From Holophaga sp. (GTDB lineage: Bacteria > Acidobacteriota > Holophagae > Holophagales > Holophagaceae), in NCBI GenBank assembly GCA_031292735.1, contig JARLGP010000229.1:1-47683 (forward strand): a DNA stretch of 47,683 bases. The letters are read 5' to 3'. A program made the position numbers and the translations under genes. Under the pieces are notes generated by a model. That model ran no database searches and was not told where the DNA came from. It saw only the letters and a program-made list of their open reading frames with translations. Positions 8,097-16,594 of the stretch are shown here, one piece after another. The stretch's first letter is position 1. Each line of letters begins with the position of its first letter.

Positions 8097-9902
8097 GTGG
8101 GGTTCCGGACCCGGGGCGGCCGCTGGAGCCGAGTGCTCACCCTCCTCGTCGCCGCCGGGGTGGCGGGGCTGGGCGCGGCACCGGCGCCAGCCCCGCAGCC
8201 TGCCGCTCCGGCGGCGCCCCCGGTCCACGTGCAGTACATCAAGATCCCCCCGTCCCGTCCGGCCGGCAGGCCGGCGGAGATCAGCCGGCTCCGGCTCTTC
8301 ATTGAGTCCGGAGAAAAGGCCCTGGAGGAGAAGGACTGGGACGGAGCGCTGGCCTGGTCCAAGCAGGCCGACGACCTGGTGGCCTCGCTGCCGGAAGAGG
8401 TGCTGAAGCAGTCCGAGGTGGTGTCCCTGCGCGCCCGGCTGACCGAGTTCCAGCTGCACCTTCCCGACACCACCGAGGAGGTGGCGCCGGTGGAGGATCC
8501 CGGCCTCAAGGAATCGGTGGAGGTGGGCCCGCTGTCCCCCGAGGACCTGCGCACCGAGCGCGAGCAGGTGCAGGGCGCCGAAATGGGCGCGGTGTTCGAT
8601 CTGCCCATCGACCTGAACGACAAGGTGCTGGCCCAGGTCCACCAGTTCACCACCAGCAAGCGCGGCTTCATGGAACGCACCCTGTCCAGGGCCAGCCAGT
8701 ACCTGCCGATGGTGCGCCAGATCTTCGCCGAGGAGCACATCCCCCAGGACCTGGCCTACCTGGCGGTGATCGAGTCCGGCTTCATCAATTCCGCCACCAG
8801 CTACGCCAAGGCGGTGGGCATGTGGCAGTTCATGCGCTCCACCGGCCGCATCTACGGGCTGGGCGGCAACGCCTGGGTGGAGGAACGGCGGGATCCGGTG
8901 AAGGCCACCCGCGCCGCCGCCCGCTACCTGCGCCGGCTCTACGACATCTCCGGGGACTGGTACCTGGCCCTGGCCGGATACAACGCCGGCCCGCTCACCA
9001 CCGAACGGGCCAGCCTCAACCTGGGCACCCACAACTTCTGGGACATGTACCGCAGCCGCTGGCTGCGCAACCAGACCAAGAACTACGTGCCGGAACTGTG
9101 CGCCGCCATCCTGGTGGGCCGCTTCCCGGAACGCTACGGCCTGAAGGTGGAGCAGCTGCACCCCTACACCTACGAGACCGTGGACGTGGACCGCATGACC
9201 AGCCTGGCGGTGCTGGCGCGCTTCGCCGACACCAACGTGGAGTCGCTGAAGGAGCTCAACCCGGAACTGCTCCGGGCCACCACCCCGCCGGGCCACTACA
9301 GCCTGCGCGTGCCCCCCGGCCAGAGCGGGGTCACCGCCCGCGCCCTGGCGGTGATCCCGGCCAACCAGCGGCTGGATTTCAAGCCCTACAAGATCCGCCG
9401 GGGCGAGACCCTGGCCCGGGTGGCCAGCCGGTTCAACCTGAGCGTGGAGGACCTGCTGGACGCCAACAACATCACCAAGGCCGAGTTCCGTCCCGGCCGG
9501 GTGATCCAGGTGCCGCCGCCGCCGGTCACCCCCATCGACACCCGCGATCTGCGTTCCAAGGTGGAGCGCGCCGAGATCATCGAGGACCGCCCGCTGGACA
9601 AGCTCCCGGCCATTCCGCCGCCCAGCCAGGTGCCGCCCCTGGTGGCCCCCGCCGCGCCTTCGGTGCGCAGCGAGCCCGAGGCCCGCACCCCGGCCCCGCG
9701 GCCGGTGGTGCGGGAAAAGGAGCGGCCCGCCGCCAGGATCCCGGCGCCGGAAGTCCATCCCGCCTTCCACGTGGTCAAGCGCGGGGAAACCCTGTTCGCC
9801 ATCGCCGACCGCTACGGCCTGGACGTCAAGGATCTGCGCAAGTGGAACAAACTCCGGAAGAATGTCATACAGGCCGGTCAAAAGCTGCGCCTGAAGCGCT
9901 GA
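8097..9902 (+). CDS. LysM-containing membrane-bound lytic transglycosylase (MltD type)
   Basis: 601 residues, exported: a signal peptide lies at about 9-30 (RWSRVLTLLVAAGVAGLGAA). A goose-type/SLT transglycosylase domain covers roughly 200-330, with the catalytic Glu226 in AVIESGF, then KAVGMWQFMRSTGR and ALAGYNAGP. Two LysM repeats follow (around 423-467 and the last 45 residues, HVVKRGETLFAIADRYGLDV). It cleaves peptidoglycan glycan strands, and LysM binds them. The GTG start lies directly after the gcvH stop with AGAGAG upstream. The Pro/Ala-rich 480-555 stretch is a linker. Confidence 0.92.
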   Translation: MGFRTRGGRWSRVLTLLVAAGVAGLGAAPAPAPQPAAPAAPPVHVQYIKIPPSRPAGRPAEISRLRLFIESGEKALEEKDWDGALAWSKQADDLVASLPEEVLKQSEVVSLRARLTEFQLHLPDTTEEVAPVEDPGLKESVEVGPLSPEDLRTEREQVQGAEMGAVFDLPIDLNDKVLAQVHQFTTSKRGFMERTLSRASQYLPMVRQIFAEEHIPQDLAYLAVIESGFINSATSYAKAVGMWQFMRSTGRIYGLGGNAWVEERRDPVKATRAAARYLRRLYDISGDWYLALAGYNAGPLTTERASLNLGTHNFWDMYRSRWLRNQTKNYVPELCAAILVGRFPERYGLKVEQLHPYTYETVDVDRMTSLAVLARFADTNVESLKELNPELLRATTPPGHYSLRVPPGQSGVTARALAVIPANQRLDFKPYKIRRGETLARVASRFNLSVEDLLDANNITKAEFRPGRVIQVPPPPVTPIDTRDLRSKVERAEIIEDRPLDKLPAIPPPSQVPPLVAPAAPSVRSEPEARTPAPRPVVREKERPAARIPAPEVHPAFHVVKRGETLFAIADRYGLDVKDLRKWNKLRKNVIQAGQKLRLKR

Positions 9903-9939
9903 GAATCGCGCCACCATGGCCCGTGCTCGAAATTTAAGC

Positions 9940-9968
9940 TTGCGTTCATCCCCGAGTGATGGCATTCT
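9940..9968 (+). promoter_or_regulatory. Promoter of tRNA-Ala
   Basis: TTGCGT, 17-base spacer, then CATTCT at 9963-9968, placing initiation a few bases before the tRNA at 9981. The -10 region ATTCTAAAT is shared with the tRNA-Lys promoter at 32728-32755, which supports both. Confidence 0.5.
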
Positions 9969-9980
9969 AAATCTTCCCCC

Positions 9981-10056
9981 GGGGCTATAGCTCAGCTGGG
10001 AGAGCGCCTGCATGGCATGCAGGAGGTCAGCGGTTCGATCCCGCTTAGCTCCACCA
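9981..10056 (+). tRNA. tRNA-Ala(GGC)
   Basis: Cloverleaf of 76 bases with encoded CCA. The acceptor stem GGGGCTA/TAGCTCC contains the G3:U70 pair that identifies alanine tRNAs. The anticodon loop ATGGCAT carries GGC between CCTGC/GCAGG stems. The T arm is AGCGG-TTCGATC-CCGCT. Confidence 0.97.
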
Positions 10057-10061
10057 AAACA

Positions 10062-10085
10062 CGAGGCCACCGTCCGGTGGCCTCG
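10062..10085 (+). terminator. Hairpin terminator after tRNA-Ala
   Basis: Perfect 10-bp stem CGAGGCCACC/GGTGGCCTCG with a GTCC loop, followed by TATTCTAT. It sits six bases after the tRNA CCA end. Confidence 0.65.
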
Positions 10086-10114
10086 TATTCTATCACCCCA
10101 AATGGTTCCCGCCC

Positions 10115-12121
10115 ATGCTCGCAAGTCTCAATCACGCCAACCTCAGCTTCGGCCCTCATGACGTGCTCAAGGATGTGACCTGGGCGCTGCAGGAAGACGA
10201 GTGCTGGGGCGTGATCGGCCGCAACGGCGCCGGCAAGAGCACCATCTTCAAGGTGCTGCTGGGCGAGTTGGAGCTGGACGGCGGCACCGTGGTGCGGCCC
10301 ACCGCCGAGCGCGGCATCCGCATGGGCCACTACGCCCAGGACCTGGTGCCGCAGACCGACGGCAGCGTGCTGGAAGAGACCCTGGCCGCGTTCGGCGACG
10401 TGGAGTCCACCCGGCGCGAGATGCGCGACCTGGAGCACGCCATGGCCGAGCCGGACGTGGACCTGGACGCGGTCATGGCCCGCTACCAGACGGTGCAGGA
10501 ACAGTTCGAGCGGCTGGACGGCTTCACCATCCGGGCCCGGGCCGAAAGCATCCTGTTCGCCCTGGGCTTCAGTCCCGAGCAGCTCGACCAGAAGGTCATG
10601 GAGCTGTCCGGCGGCCAGAAGTGCCGGGTGATGCTGGCCAAGGCCATCCTCCAGGGCCAGGACCTGCTGCTGCTGGACGAGCCCACCAACCATCTGGACC
10701 TGCCCTCCCTGCGCTGGCTGGAGGGCTTCATCAACGACACCCAGGCGGCGGTGGCGGTGATCAGCCACGACCGCTACTTCCTGGACCGGATCGCCACCTC
10801 GATCCTGGAGATCGAACTGGGCCGGTCCCGTTCCTACGAAGGCAACTACACCGACTTCATGGACAAGAAGGAGCAGGAGCTGGAGGTCCAGGAACGCCAC
10901 TTCGAGCGCCAGCAGGAGTACATCAAGAAGCAGGAAGAGTACATCCGGCGCAACATCGTCGGCCAGAACACCAAGATGGCCCGCGGCCGGCGCACCCACC
11001 TGGGCAAGCTGGCGCGCCTGGAAAAGCCGCTCAAGGACCGCCGGCGGATCAAGTTCGCCTTTCCGGAAACCCAGCGCAGCGGCGACACCGCGCTGGTGCT
11101 GGACGACATCACCGTGGGCTGGGACGGCAAGCCGCTGTTCGAGCCCCTGGAGCACTTCCAGGTGAAGCGCGGCCAGAAGCTGGCCATCGTCGGGCTGAAC
11201 GGCACCGGCAAGTCCACCCTGCTCAAGGCCATCATTGGCGAGATCCCGTTCATCACCGGCGGCGCCCGGCTGGGCAGCCAGGTGAAGGTGGGCTATTTCG
11301 ACCAGCACCACCGCAACCTGGACGCGCGCAACACGGTGTTCCAGCAGATCCAGGGGGTGGTGCCCATGGCCCCCAAGCAGGACGTGCTGGGCTTCCTGGC
11401 CAAGTTCCAGTTCCGCGGCGACGACGTGGACAAGCCGGTCACCGTGCTTTCCGGCGGCGAGCGGGCCCGGCTGTCGGTGGCCACCCTGATCCGCGAGGGG
11501 GTGAACCTGCTGCTCCTGGACGAGCCCACCAATCACATGGACATCCACAGCATGGAGGCCATGGAGGATACCATCCTCAGCTTCACCGGCGCGGTGGTCC
11601 TGGTGACCCACGACCGCTACCTGCTGGGGCGGGTGGCCGACAGCCTGCTGCGCATCCACGAGAACCAGGCCGAGTTCAAGGAAGGCGGCTACGAGGACAA
11701 CCAGGCCTGGGTGGACCTGGACATGAGCCGGTCGCCCGAGGAGCAACAGCCGGAACCGGCCCCCGAGGCCCCGCACAAGCCGGCCCCGGCCAAGCCTTCC
11801 CAGGCCAAGTCCTCCCCTGCCAAGTCTTCTCCGGCAAAATCCGCTCAGGCCAAGGCGACATCAAGGCCCCAGGCCATCGACCGGGACCAGCAGAAGACCG
11901 TCAAGCGCTGGGAGCGCAAGGTCAAGGACGCCGAGGCCCAGGTGGCCGATCTGGAGCAGAAGCTGGCCGCGGTCTCCGCCGAACTGGCGGGCATGGACCC
12001 CGGCGACTGGCAGGCCTTCAGTGCCCGGCTGGATGCCCAGAAGTCGCTGGAGACCGACCTGGCCTACGCCATGACCGAATGGGAAGAAGCCCAGACTGCG
12101 CTGGAAGAAGCGCAGCGCTAG
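10115..12121 (+). CDS. ABC-F family ATP-binding protein (Uup/YheS type)
   Basis: 668 residues with two ABC cassettes and no membrane segments, as in ribosome-associated ABC-F translation factors. The first cassette has Walker A GRNGAGKST, signature LSGGQKCRV and Walker B LLLLDEPTNHLDLPS. The second has GLNGTGKST, LSGGERARL and LLLLDEPTNHMDIHS. The linker between them is a charged helical pair (KKEQELEVQERHFERQQEY). A Lys/Pro/Ala-rich stretch and a coiled coil (VKDAEAQVADLEQKLAAV) form the C-terminal domain. The family acts on stalled or initiating ribosomes; which member this is cannot be told by eye. Confidence 0.94.
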   Translation: MLASLNHANLSFGPHDVLKDVTWALQEDECWGVIGRNGAGKSTIFKVLLGELELDGGTVVRPTAERGIRMGHYAQDLVPQTDGSVLEETLAAFGDVESTRREMRDLEHAMAEPDVDLDAVMARYQTVQEQFERLDGFTIRARAESILFALGFSPEQLDQKVMELSGGQKCRVMLAKAILQGQDLLLLDEPTNHLDLPSLRWLEGFINDTQAAVAVISHDRYFLDRIATSILEIELGRSRSYEGNYTDFMDKKEQELEVQERHFERQQEYIKKQEEYIRRNIVGQNTKMARGRRTHLGKLARLEKPLKDRRRIKFAFPETQRSGDTALVLDDITVGWDGKPLFEPLEHFQVKRGQKLAIVGLNGTGKSTLLKAIIGEIPFITGGARLGSQVKVGYFDQHHRNLDARNTVFQQIQGVVPMAPKQDVLGFLAKFQFRGDDVDKPVTVLSGGERARLSVATLIREGVNLLLLDEPTNHMDIHSMEAMEDTILSFTGAVVLVTHDRYLLGRVADSLLRIHENQAEFKEGGYEDNQAWVDLDMSRSPEEQQPEPAPEAPHKPAPAKPSQAKSSPAKSSPAKSAQAKATSRPQAIDRDQQKTVKRWERKVKDAEAQVADLEQKLAAVSAELAGMDPGDWQAFSARLDAQKSLETDLAYAMTEWEEAQTALEEAQR

Positions 12122-12173
12122 GCCCCGGTTGATCTTGCCCCCCGCTCAGGCCATCCTGTTAGCTGGAGCGAGT

Positions 12174-12980
12174 ATGAGTCTTCTGATGGCCGTGGATGTG
12201 GGCAACACCAACATCGTGCTGGGAATCTACGACCTGGACCAGGGCCCCCGGGCCCCCCTGGACGCCTCCTGGCGCATGGCTACCAGCCGGGAGCGCACCG
12301 TGGACGAGTACGGCCTGTCCAGCCTGGGCCTGCTGGCCCACCGGGGCATCCTCGCCTCCGACATCGGCCAGGTGATCATCTCCAGCGTGGTGCCGCCGCT
12401 GCACCCGGTGCTGGACGGCTGGCTGCGCACCTATTTCCAGGTGGAGCCGTTCTGGATCGAGCCGGGCATCAAGACCGGGCTCAAGATCCTGCTGGACAAC
12501 CCCCTGGAGCTGGGCGCGGACCGCATCGTCAACGCCGTGGCCGGGCTGGAGCTGTATGGCGCCCCCCTGATCGCGGTGGATTTCGGCACCGCCACCACCT
12601 TCGACATCATCAACGACCGCCGGGAATACCTGGGCGGGATCATCAGCCCCGGCCTCAAGATCAGCGCCGAAGCCCTGTTCCAGCGGGCCTCCCGGCTGCC
12701 CCGGGTGGAGCTGGCCGAGCCCGAGCGGCTGGTGGGGCGCAGCACCGTGCAGGCCATGCAGTCCGGTCTGTACTACGGCTACGTGGGGCTGGTGGACGGC
12801 ATCCTGGCCCGGCTGCTGGAGGCCCATCCCGGCTCCCAGGTGGTGGCCACCGGCGGGCTGGCCCAGGTCATCGCCCCGGCCAGCCGGTTCATCAACCACA
12901 TCGCCACCGATCTCACCCTGGAGGGCCTGCGCATCCTCTGGCTGAAGAACCGGAAGCCGGTCCCATGCCCGCAACCCTGA
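12174..12980 (+). CDS. coaX: Type III pantothenate kinase
   Basis: 268-residue CoaX kinase, first step of coenzyme A synthesis (pantothenate plus ATP). ASKHA-fold motifs are visible: MAVDVGNTNIVLGIYD (phosphate 1), ELGADRIVNAVAG, AVDFGTATTFDIIN (phosphate 2) and VVATGGLAQVIAP. The start at 12174 has GGAG five bases upstream; a second ATG four codons later is possible. The gene overlaps birA by 16 bases, an arrangement often seen because both handle vitamin cofactors. Confidence 0.96.
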   Translation: MSLLMAVDVGNTNIVLGIYDLDQGPRAPLDASWRMATSRERTVDEYGLSSLGLLAHRGILASDIGQVIISSVVPPLHPVLDGWLRTYFQVEPFWIEPGIKTGLKILLDNPLELGADRIVNAVAGLELYGAPLIAVDFGTATTFDIINDRREYLGGIISPGLKISAEALFQRASRLPRVELAEPERLVGRSTVQAMQSGLYYGYVGLVDGILARLLEAHPGSQVVATGGLAQVIAPASRFINHIATDLTLEGLRILWLKNRKPVPCPQP

Positions 12981-13642
12981 TCCGGCTGGCCCGGGTCGAT
13001 TCCACCCAGGACTTCCTGGAACGGCATCCGGAACTGGGCCCCTGCGGGGTTCTGGCCGATTGCCAGCTGGCCGGGCGCGGCCGGCGCGGCAACGACTGGC
13101 AGAGCGCGCCCGGCGCGGGGCTGTGGCTGTCGGCCGCCCTGCCGGTGCCCCCGGTTCCCCCGGGCCTGGTGCTGCAACGGGCCATGGGCGTGGTGGCAGA
13201 AGCGCTGGAGCCCTGGTGCGGGGGCCTGGGCCTGAAGTGGCCCAACGACCTGGTGGCGTGGAACGGGGGCCGGCTGGTGAAACTGGGCGGCATCATCGGC
13301 CAGGTGAAGGGCGAGCGGATGCTGCTGGGGGTGGGGGTGAACCTGCGCAGCGCGCCGGTGATCCCCGGCCGGCCGATCCCTCCTGCCTGTATCGCCGACC
13401 TTTGTGCCCTGGATGCCGGCCAGCCCGATGCCGAAGCCCTGGCCCAGAGCATCCTGGCCGGCTGGGAGGACCTGGCCACCCTGCGCGAGCCGGCCTTCCG
13501 CTGGCCCCAGGCCGGAGATCCCATCCACTGGGAGTCCGGGGCCGGGGTGTGCGCGGGCTGGCTGGAGGATGGCCGCCTGGCCGTGCAGACCGACGCGGGC
13601 CTGGAAAACCTCGCCGTGGGGGACGTGAGCGGGCTGGGCTAG
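12965..13642 (+). CDS. birA: Biotin--[acetyl-CoA-carboxylase] ligase
   Basis: 225-residue biotin protein ligase that attaches biotin to the carboxyl-carrier protein. The biotinoyl-AMP site is GRGRRGNDWQSAPGAGLWLS, followed by LKWPNDLV and KLGGIIGQVKGERMLLGVGVNL. There is no N-terminal winged-helix domain, so this is the monofunctional type without a repressor role. The small C-terminal domain covers the last ~50 residues. It starts inside the end of coaX and ends by overlapping the toxin gene on the other strand by four bases. Confidence 0.95.
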   Translation: MPATLIRLARVDSTQDFLERHPELGPCGVLADCQLAGRGRRGNDWQSAPGAGLWLSAALPVPPVPPGLVLQRAMGVVAEALEPWCGGLGLKWPNDLVAWNGGRLVKLGGIIGQVKGERMLLGVGVNLRSAPVIPGRPIPPACIADLCALDAGQPDAEALAQSILAGWEDLATLREPAFRWPQAGDPIHWESGAGVCAGWLEDGRLAVQTDAGLENLAVGDVSGLG

Positions 13643-13947
13643 TGCCCGCCGATGCCGCCGGGATCCAGCAGCCGTTCGGAGCGCACCGCCGCCAGGATGG
13701 TGGCGATGCCGGGCTCCTCGGTGGTGTATATGAGCCGTAGCGGGCCGACGATGAGCTCCCGGATGGCGGGGTCCTGGTATTCCGGGACCATCCGGCCCTT
13801 CAAGGGGTACCGGCGCAGGTTGCGGGTGGCGGCCCTGGCTTGCTGCCAGAGGCCGCGTGCCGCGGCCGGCTGGTCGAAGGCGATGTACTCCAAGGCCTGC
13901 CCCAGTTCCTCCAGGGCCGGTTCGGACCAGACCACCTTCACGCCCAT
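13639..13947 (-). CDS. RelE/ParE family toxin
   Basis: 102 residues of the RelE/ParE fold. WSEPALEELGQALEYIAFDQPAAA is the N-terminal helical part, NLRRYPLKGRMVPEY the central strand and IRELIVGPLRLIYTT the conserved core with Arg and Tyr. Toxins of this superfamily inhibit gyrase (ParE) or cut ribosomal mRNA (RelE); the pattern looks more ParE-like, with no clear RelE catalytic set. It starts inside the 3' end of the antitoxin gene (10-base overlap), the usual antitoxin-first order. It converges on birA. Confidence 0.85.
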   Translation of the reverse strand: MGVKVVWSEPALEELGQALEYIAFDQPAAARGLWQQARAATRNLRRYPLKGRMVPEYQDPAIRELIVGPLRLIYTTEEPGIATILAAVRSERLLDPGGIGGH

Positions 13948-14276
13948 CGGGCGAGCCTGAGCTCCGCGGCCTCCTGGTCCACGGTCCGGCCCTCCTCCAC
14001 GGCCTTCCGGCCCCGGGCCACGGCCCGGTCCAGCTCGGCCCGCCTGGCCCAGCCGTCCACCAGCTGGGAGGGGCTGATGCCCTGCTCCACGGCGAGGAGG
14101 CGGATCCGCTTGGCCGCGTCCTCGGGCAGGAACAGGTTGAGCCGGACGGTGGCCACGTCGAACACCCTGGGGCGCCCGCCCCGGTTGGGCTCCGGCTCCG
14201 CGGCGGCATCGGCGGCGTAGGGCGTCGCATCCTCCTTGACCTGATCCATGGGTTTTCGTTTGCGTGGCGTGCTCAT
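13938..14276 (-). CDS. Ribbon-helix-helix-type antitoxin
   Basis: 112 residues, directly upstream of and overlapping the toxin gene. The segment VRLNLFLPEDAAKRIRLLAVEQGISPSQLVDGW has the strand-helix-helix pattern of CopG/Arc-like DNA-binding antitoxins. The preceding stretch is basic and disordered (TPRKRKPMDQVKED), and the tail (ELDRAVARGRKAVEEG) probably wraps the toxin. The ATG at 14276 has GAGG upstream. It probably represses its own promoter; a palindrome suited to this lies at 14311-14321. Confidence 0.75.
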   Translation of the reverse strand: MSTPRKRKPMDQVKEDATPYAADAAAEPEPNRGGRPRVFDVATVRLNLFLPEDAAKRIRLLAVEQGISPSQLVDGWARRAELDRAVARGRKAVEEGRTVDQEAAELRLARWA

Positions 14277-14310
14277 GGCTGACCTCGGGGAGGAGTCTAT
14301 CAGGTTCTTG

Positions 14311-14321
14311 GGTTGACAACC
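14311..14321. promoter_or_regulatory. Candidate operator of the toxin-antitoxin operon
   Basis: Perfect palindrome GGTTGACAACC, set in a larger AGGTT...AACCT arrangement, about 35 bases upstream of the antitoxin start and overlapping a TTGTCA -35-like sequence on the minus strand. Autorepression is inferred from the gene type. Confidence 0.4.
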
Positions 14322-14415
14322 TAAATTCGACACCAACCAGACGGCCGCTCATAGCCCGCTACCTGTCATGCTCGACATGTAAAATAGCGGTAATATAATA
14401 GACTTAAGCGTTATT

Positions 14416-15045
14416 TTATAAGGCCACGTCCCGCGCATCCCAGCGCACCCGTCCGCCCCGGCTGCGTTCCTGCCAGGCGGCCTCCAGCGCCGCGGCGCTG
14501 CCGGGGGGCAGGCGGAACCGCAGGCTGGCGCCCTCCGGGCCGAAGTCCTGGCCCTGGATCTCGGCTTCGGGAAAAGTGCCCAGGACGGCGTAGGGCAGGT
14601 GCGCCAGCTCCGGCGCCACCACCAGGGCGCCCTGGCGCCAGACCTTCACCTCGGCCAGCAGCCCCTGGGCCCTGGCCTCGGCCACGGCGCCCTGGACCCC
14701 TTCGGTGAAGGCCCGCACCAGTCCGCCGGTGCCCAGCTTGGTGCCGCCGAACCAGCGGATGCACACCGCCAGGATCTGCACCAGGTCCTCCCCCTCCAGC
14801 ACCCGCAGCATGGGCGCTCCGGCGGTGCCGGAGGGCTCCACGCCGTCATCCGCCCCCCAGCCGCCCCCCGCGGCGGGGCCTTCCCGCCAGGCCGAGCAGG
14901 GGGGGCTGGCGTCGAAATCCCGCTTGCGCAGCCGGGCCAGGATCGCCGCCCGCGTCCCGGCGTCGTCCGCGGGGTGCAGCTCGGTCAGGAAGACCGAGGC
15001 CTTCTCCCGGAAGCGGAAGCTGCATGGGGCGGTGACGCGCTGCAT
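14416..15045 (-). CDS. IMPACT/YigZ family protein
   Basis: 209 residues of the UPF0029/IMPACT family. The signature covers DDGVEPSGTAGAPMLRVLEG and RWFGGTKLGTGGLVRAFTEG. The C-terminal ~80 residues form the second ferredoxin-like domain (DUF1949-like). The family is linked to translation and stress responses, but the bacterial role is unsettled. Its start is four bases after the cytochrome stop, with GAGGGG covering the junction, so the two form one operon despite unrelated roles. Confidence 0.88.
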   Translation of the reverse strand: MQRVTAPCSFRFREKASVFLTELHPADDAGTRAAILARLRKRDFDASPPCSAWREGPAAGGGWGADDGVEPSGTAGAPMLRVLEGEDLVQILAVCIRWFGGTKLGTGGLVRAFTEGVQGAVAEARAQGLLAEVKVWRQGALVVAPELAHLPYAVLGTFPEAEIQGQDFGPEGASLRFRLPPGSAAALEAAWQERSRGGRVRWDARDVAL

Positions 15046-15049
15046 CCCC

Positions 15050-16486
15050 TCAGTTTATGCCCAGGTCCTTGAGAATCTTGGGCGCTTTTTCCTCCTGGGC
15101 CAGGATCACGTGGCAGGTGTCGCAGTCGGCCTTGATGGCGCGGCCGTCCTTGGTGGTGTGGCTGCCGTCGTGGCAGCGGAAGCAGCCGCCGCCGTCCTGG
15201 TGCCCGATGTGGTTGGGGTGGGTGCCCCAGGTGAGCTTCATCTCGGGCGAGACGTTGCGCAGGTAGGCGTCCTTCAGGGCGGTGCCGGCGGCGTCCACCA
15301 GCGCCCGCTTGCCGGCGAACACGGCGGGGTAGCTGGCCTGGTAGTAGGCGGCCACGGCCTGGGGGATCTGCACGGCAGCCACGTCCTGGCTGGGGTAGCT
15401 GGCCTTCAGGATCGCCAGCGCCTGCTTCTTGGCGAAGGGCAGCTCGCGGCTGATGCGGCCCTCGGTGATGAGCCGGTCCACCGCGTTGTCGGGCATCTCG
15501 AAGGCGTGGGTGGGCCGGTTGTGGCAGTCCACGCAGTCCATCTGCCGGGGCGCGATGCCGGCGGCCGGCTTCACGTCGCCGGAGGCGTAGTCCACCAGCT
15601 CGCCCTTGTCGCTGCGGTAGGTGACCTTGGCGATGGTTTCGCGCTTGGCGTCGCCGGCCTGGTAGGTGATGCGGGAGCGGGCGTCCAGGTGGCGGCCGTG
15701 GATGCCGGTGCTGCTGGCGCCGTTCAGGCCGCCGATCTTGAGCATGAGCACGGTGGTGGCGGGGGTGCTGTCGGCGTCCTCGCCGTAGTGGGTGCGCACC
15801 AGGATCTTGTCGCCGCTGAATTTCTGCGGCCAGTGGCAGGCTTCGCAGGTCTCCCGGGCCGGGCGCAGGGTTTCCACCGGGCTGGGGATGGGCCGGGAAT
15901 AGGTGTTGAACACCACTCCGAACACCTGGCGCACCCCGGCCAGCTTGGCCCGCATGAACGACTCGGTGCCGGGACCGATGTGGCACTGGGCGCAGCCCAC
16001 CCGGGAGTGGGGCGAATCGGTGAAGGCGCGGTACTCGGTGATCATGGGGGTGTGGCAGGTGAGCCCGCAGAACCGGCTGGAGTCCATGTAGTCCACCCCG
16101 CGCACGGTGGCCGTGCCCATCAGCACCATGTTCACCACGGTGGCCACCGCCACGAACACCAGCACCTTGCGGATGTGCGGGGTGGAGAAGTCGATCTCCG
16201 GGGACTGTTCGGGCAGCAGCCCCGCCCGCCTGAGCTTGCGCCGGCGCAGCAGGATGCCCGCGGGGATCAGCAGCAGCCCCAGGATGAAGATCATGGGCAG
16301 CAGCATGAACAGCACGATGCCCACGTAGGGGTGCACGGTGTGCGGGCTGGCGAACTCCAGGAACCAGGACCACACCTGGGTGAAGCCGGCCCCGGTGGTG
16401 AGGATGACGCCCAGGATGGTGATCCAGTTGTCGCTGGCCGAGAAGGCCATCCGTCCGAGATTCCGCGTTTTTTCCAGCCAACCCAT
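15050..16486 (-). CDS. NapC/NirT-type membrane multiheme cytochrome c
   Basis: 478 residues anchored by N-terminal membrane helices (around residues 22-45, 52-82 and 105-125), with a periplasmic heme domain. Heme attachment sites are one CX3CH (CGLTCH) and five CXXCH (CAQCH, CEACH, CVDCH, CFRCH, CDTCH), making six hemes. NapC/NirT-family proteins oxidise membrane quinol and pass electrons to periplasmic or outer-membrane carriers, so this is probably an entry point for anaerobic or metal respiration. The start has GGGAG nine bases upstream. No dedicated reductase gene is adjacent. Confidence 0.9.
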   Translation of the reverse strand: MGWLEKTRNLGRMAFSASDNWITILGVILTTGAGFTQVWSWFLEFASPHTVHPYVGIVLFMLLPMIFILGLLLIPAGILLRRRKLRRAGLLPEQSPEIDFSTPHIRKVLVFVAVATVVNMVLMGTATVRGVDYMDSSRFCGLTCHTPMITEYRAFTDSPHSRVGCAQCHIGPGTESFMRAKLAGVRQVFGVVFNTYSRPIPSPVETLRPARETCEACHWPQKFSGDKILVRTHYGEDADSTPATTVLMLKIGGLNGASSTGIHGRHLDARSRITYQAGDAKRETIAKVTYRSDKGELVDYASGDVKPAAGIAPRQMDCVDCHNRPTHAFEMPDNAVDRLITEGRISRELPFAKKQALAILKASYPSQDVAAVQIPQAVAAYYQASYPAVFAGKRALVDAAGTALKDAYLRNVSPEMKLTWGTHPNHIGHQDGGGCFRCHDGSHTTKDGRAIKADCDTCHVILAQEEKAPKILKDLGIN

Positions 16487-16594
16487 CAGCGTGTCTCCCT
16501 ATCTAGACATGAGCATCAGATGATAAACGCAAATCCGCCTCCCGTGACCGGGTGGAAGGATAAAAAAGGACTCGAAGGTATTTTTCTATTCCGC

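Noticed and set aside
14375..14415. Terminator from AAAATAGCG...CGTTATTTT after the YigZ gene
   Set aside because: The stem is AT-rich with a long loop; too weak to call, though it is the only candidate there.
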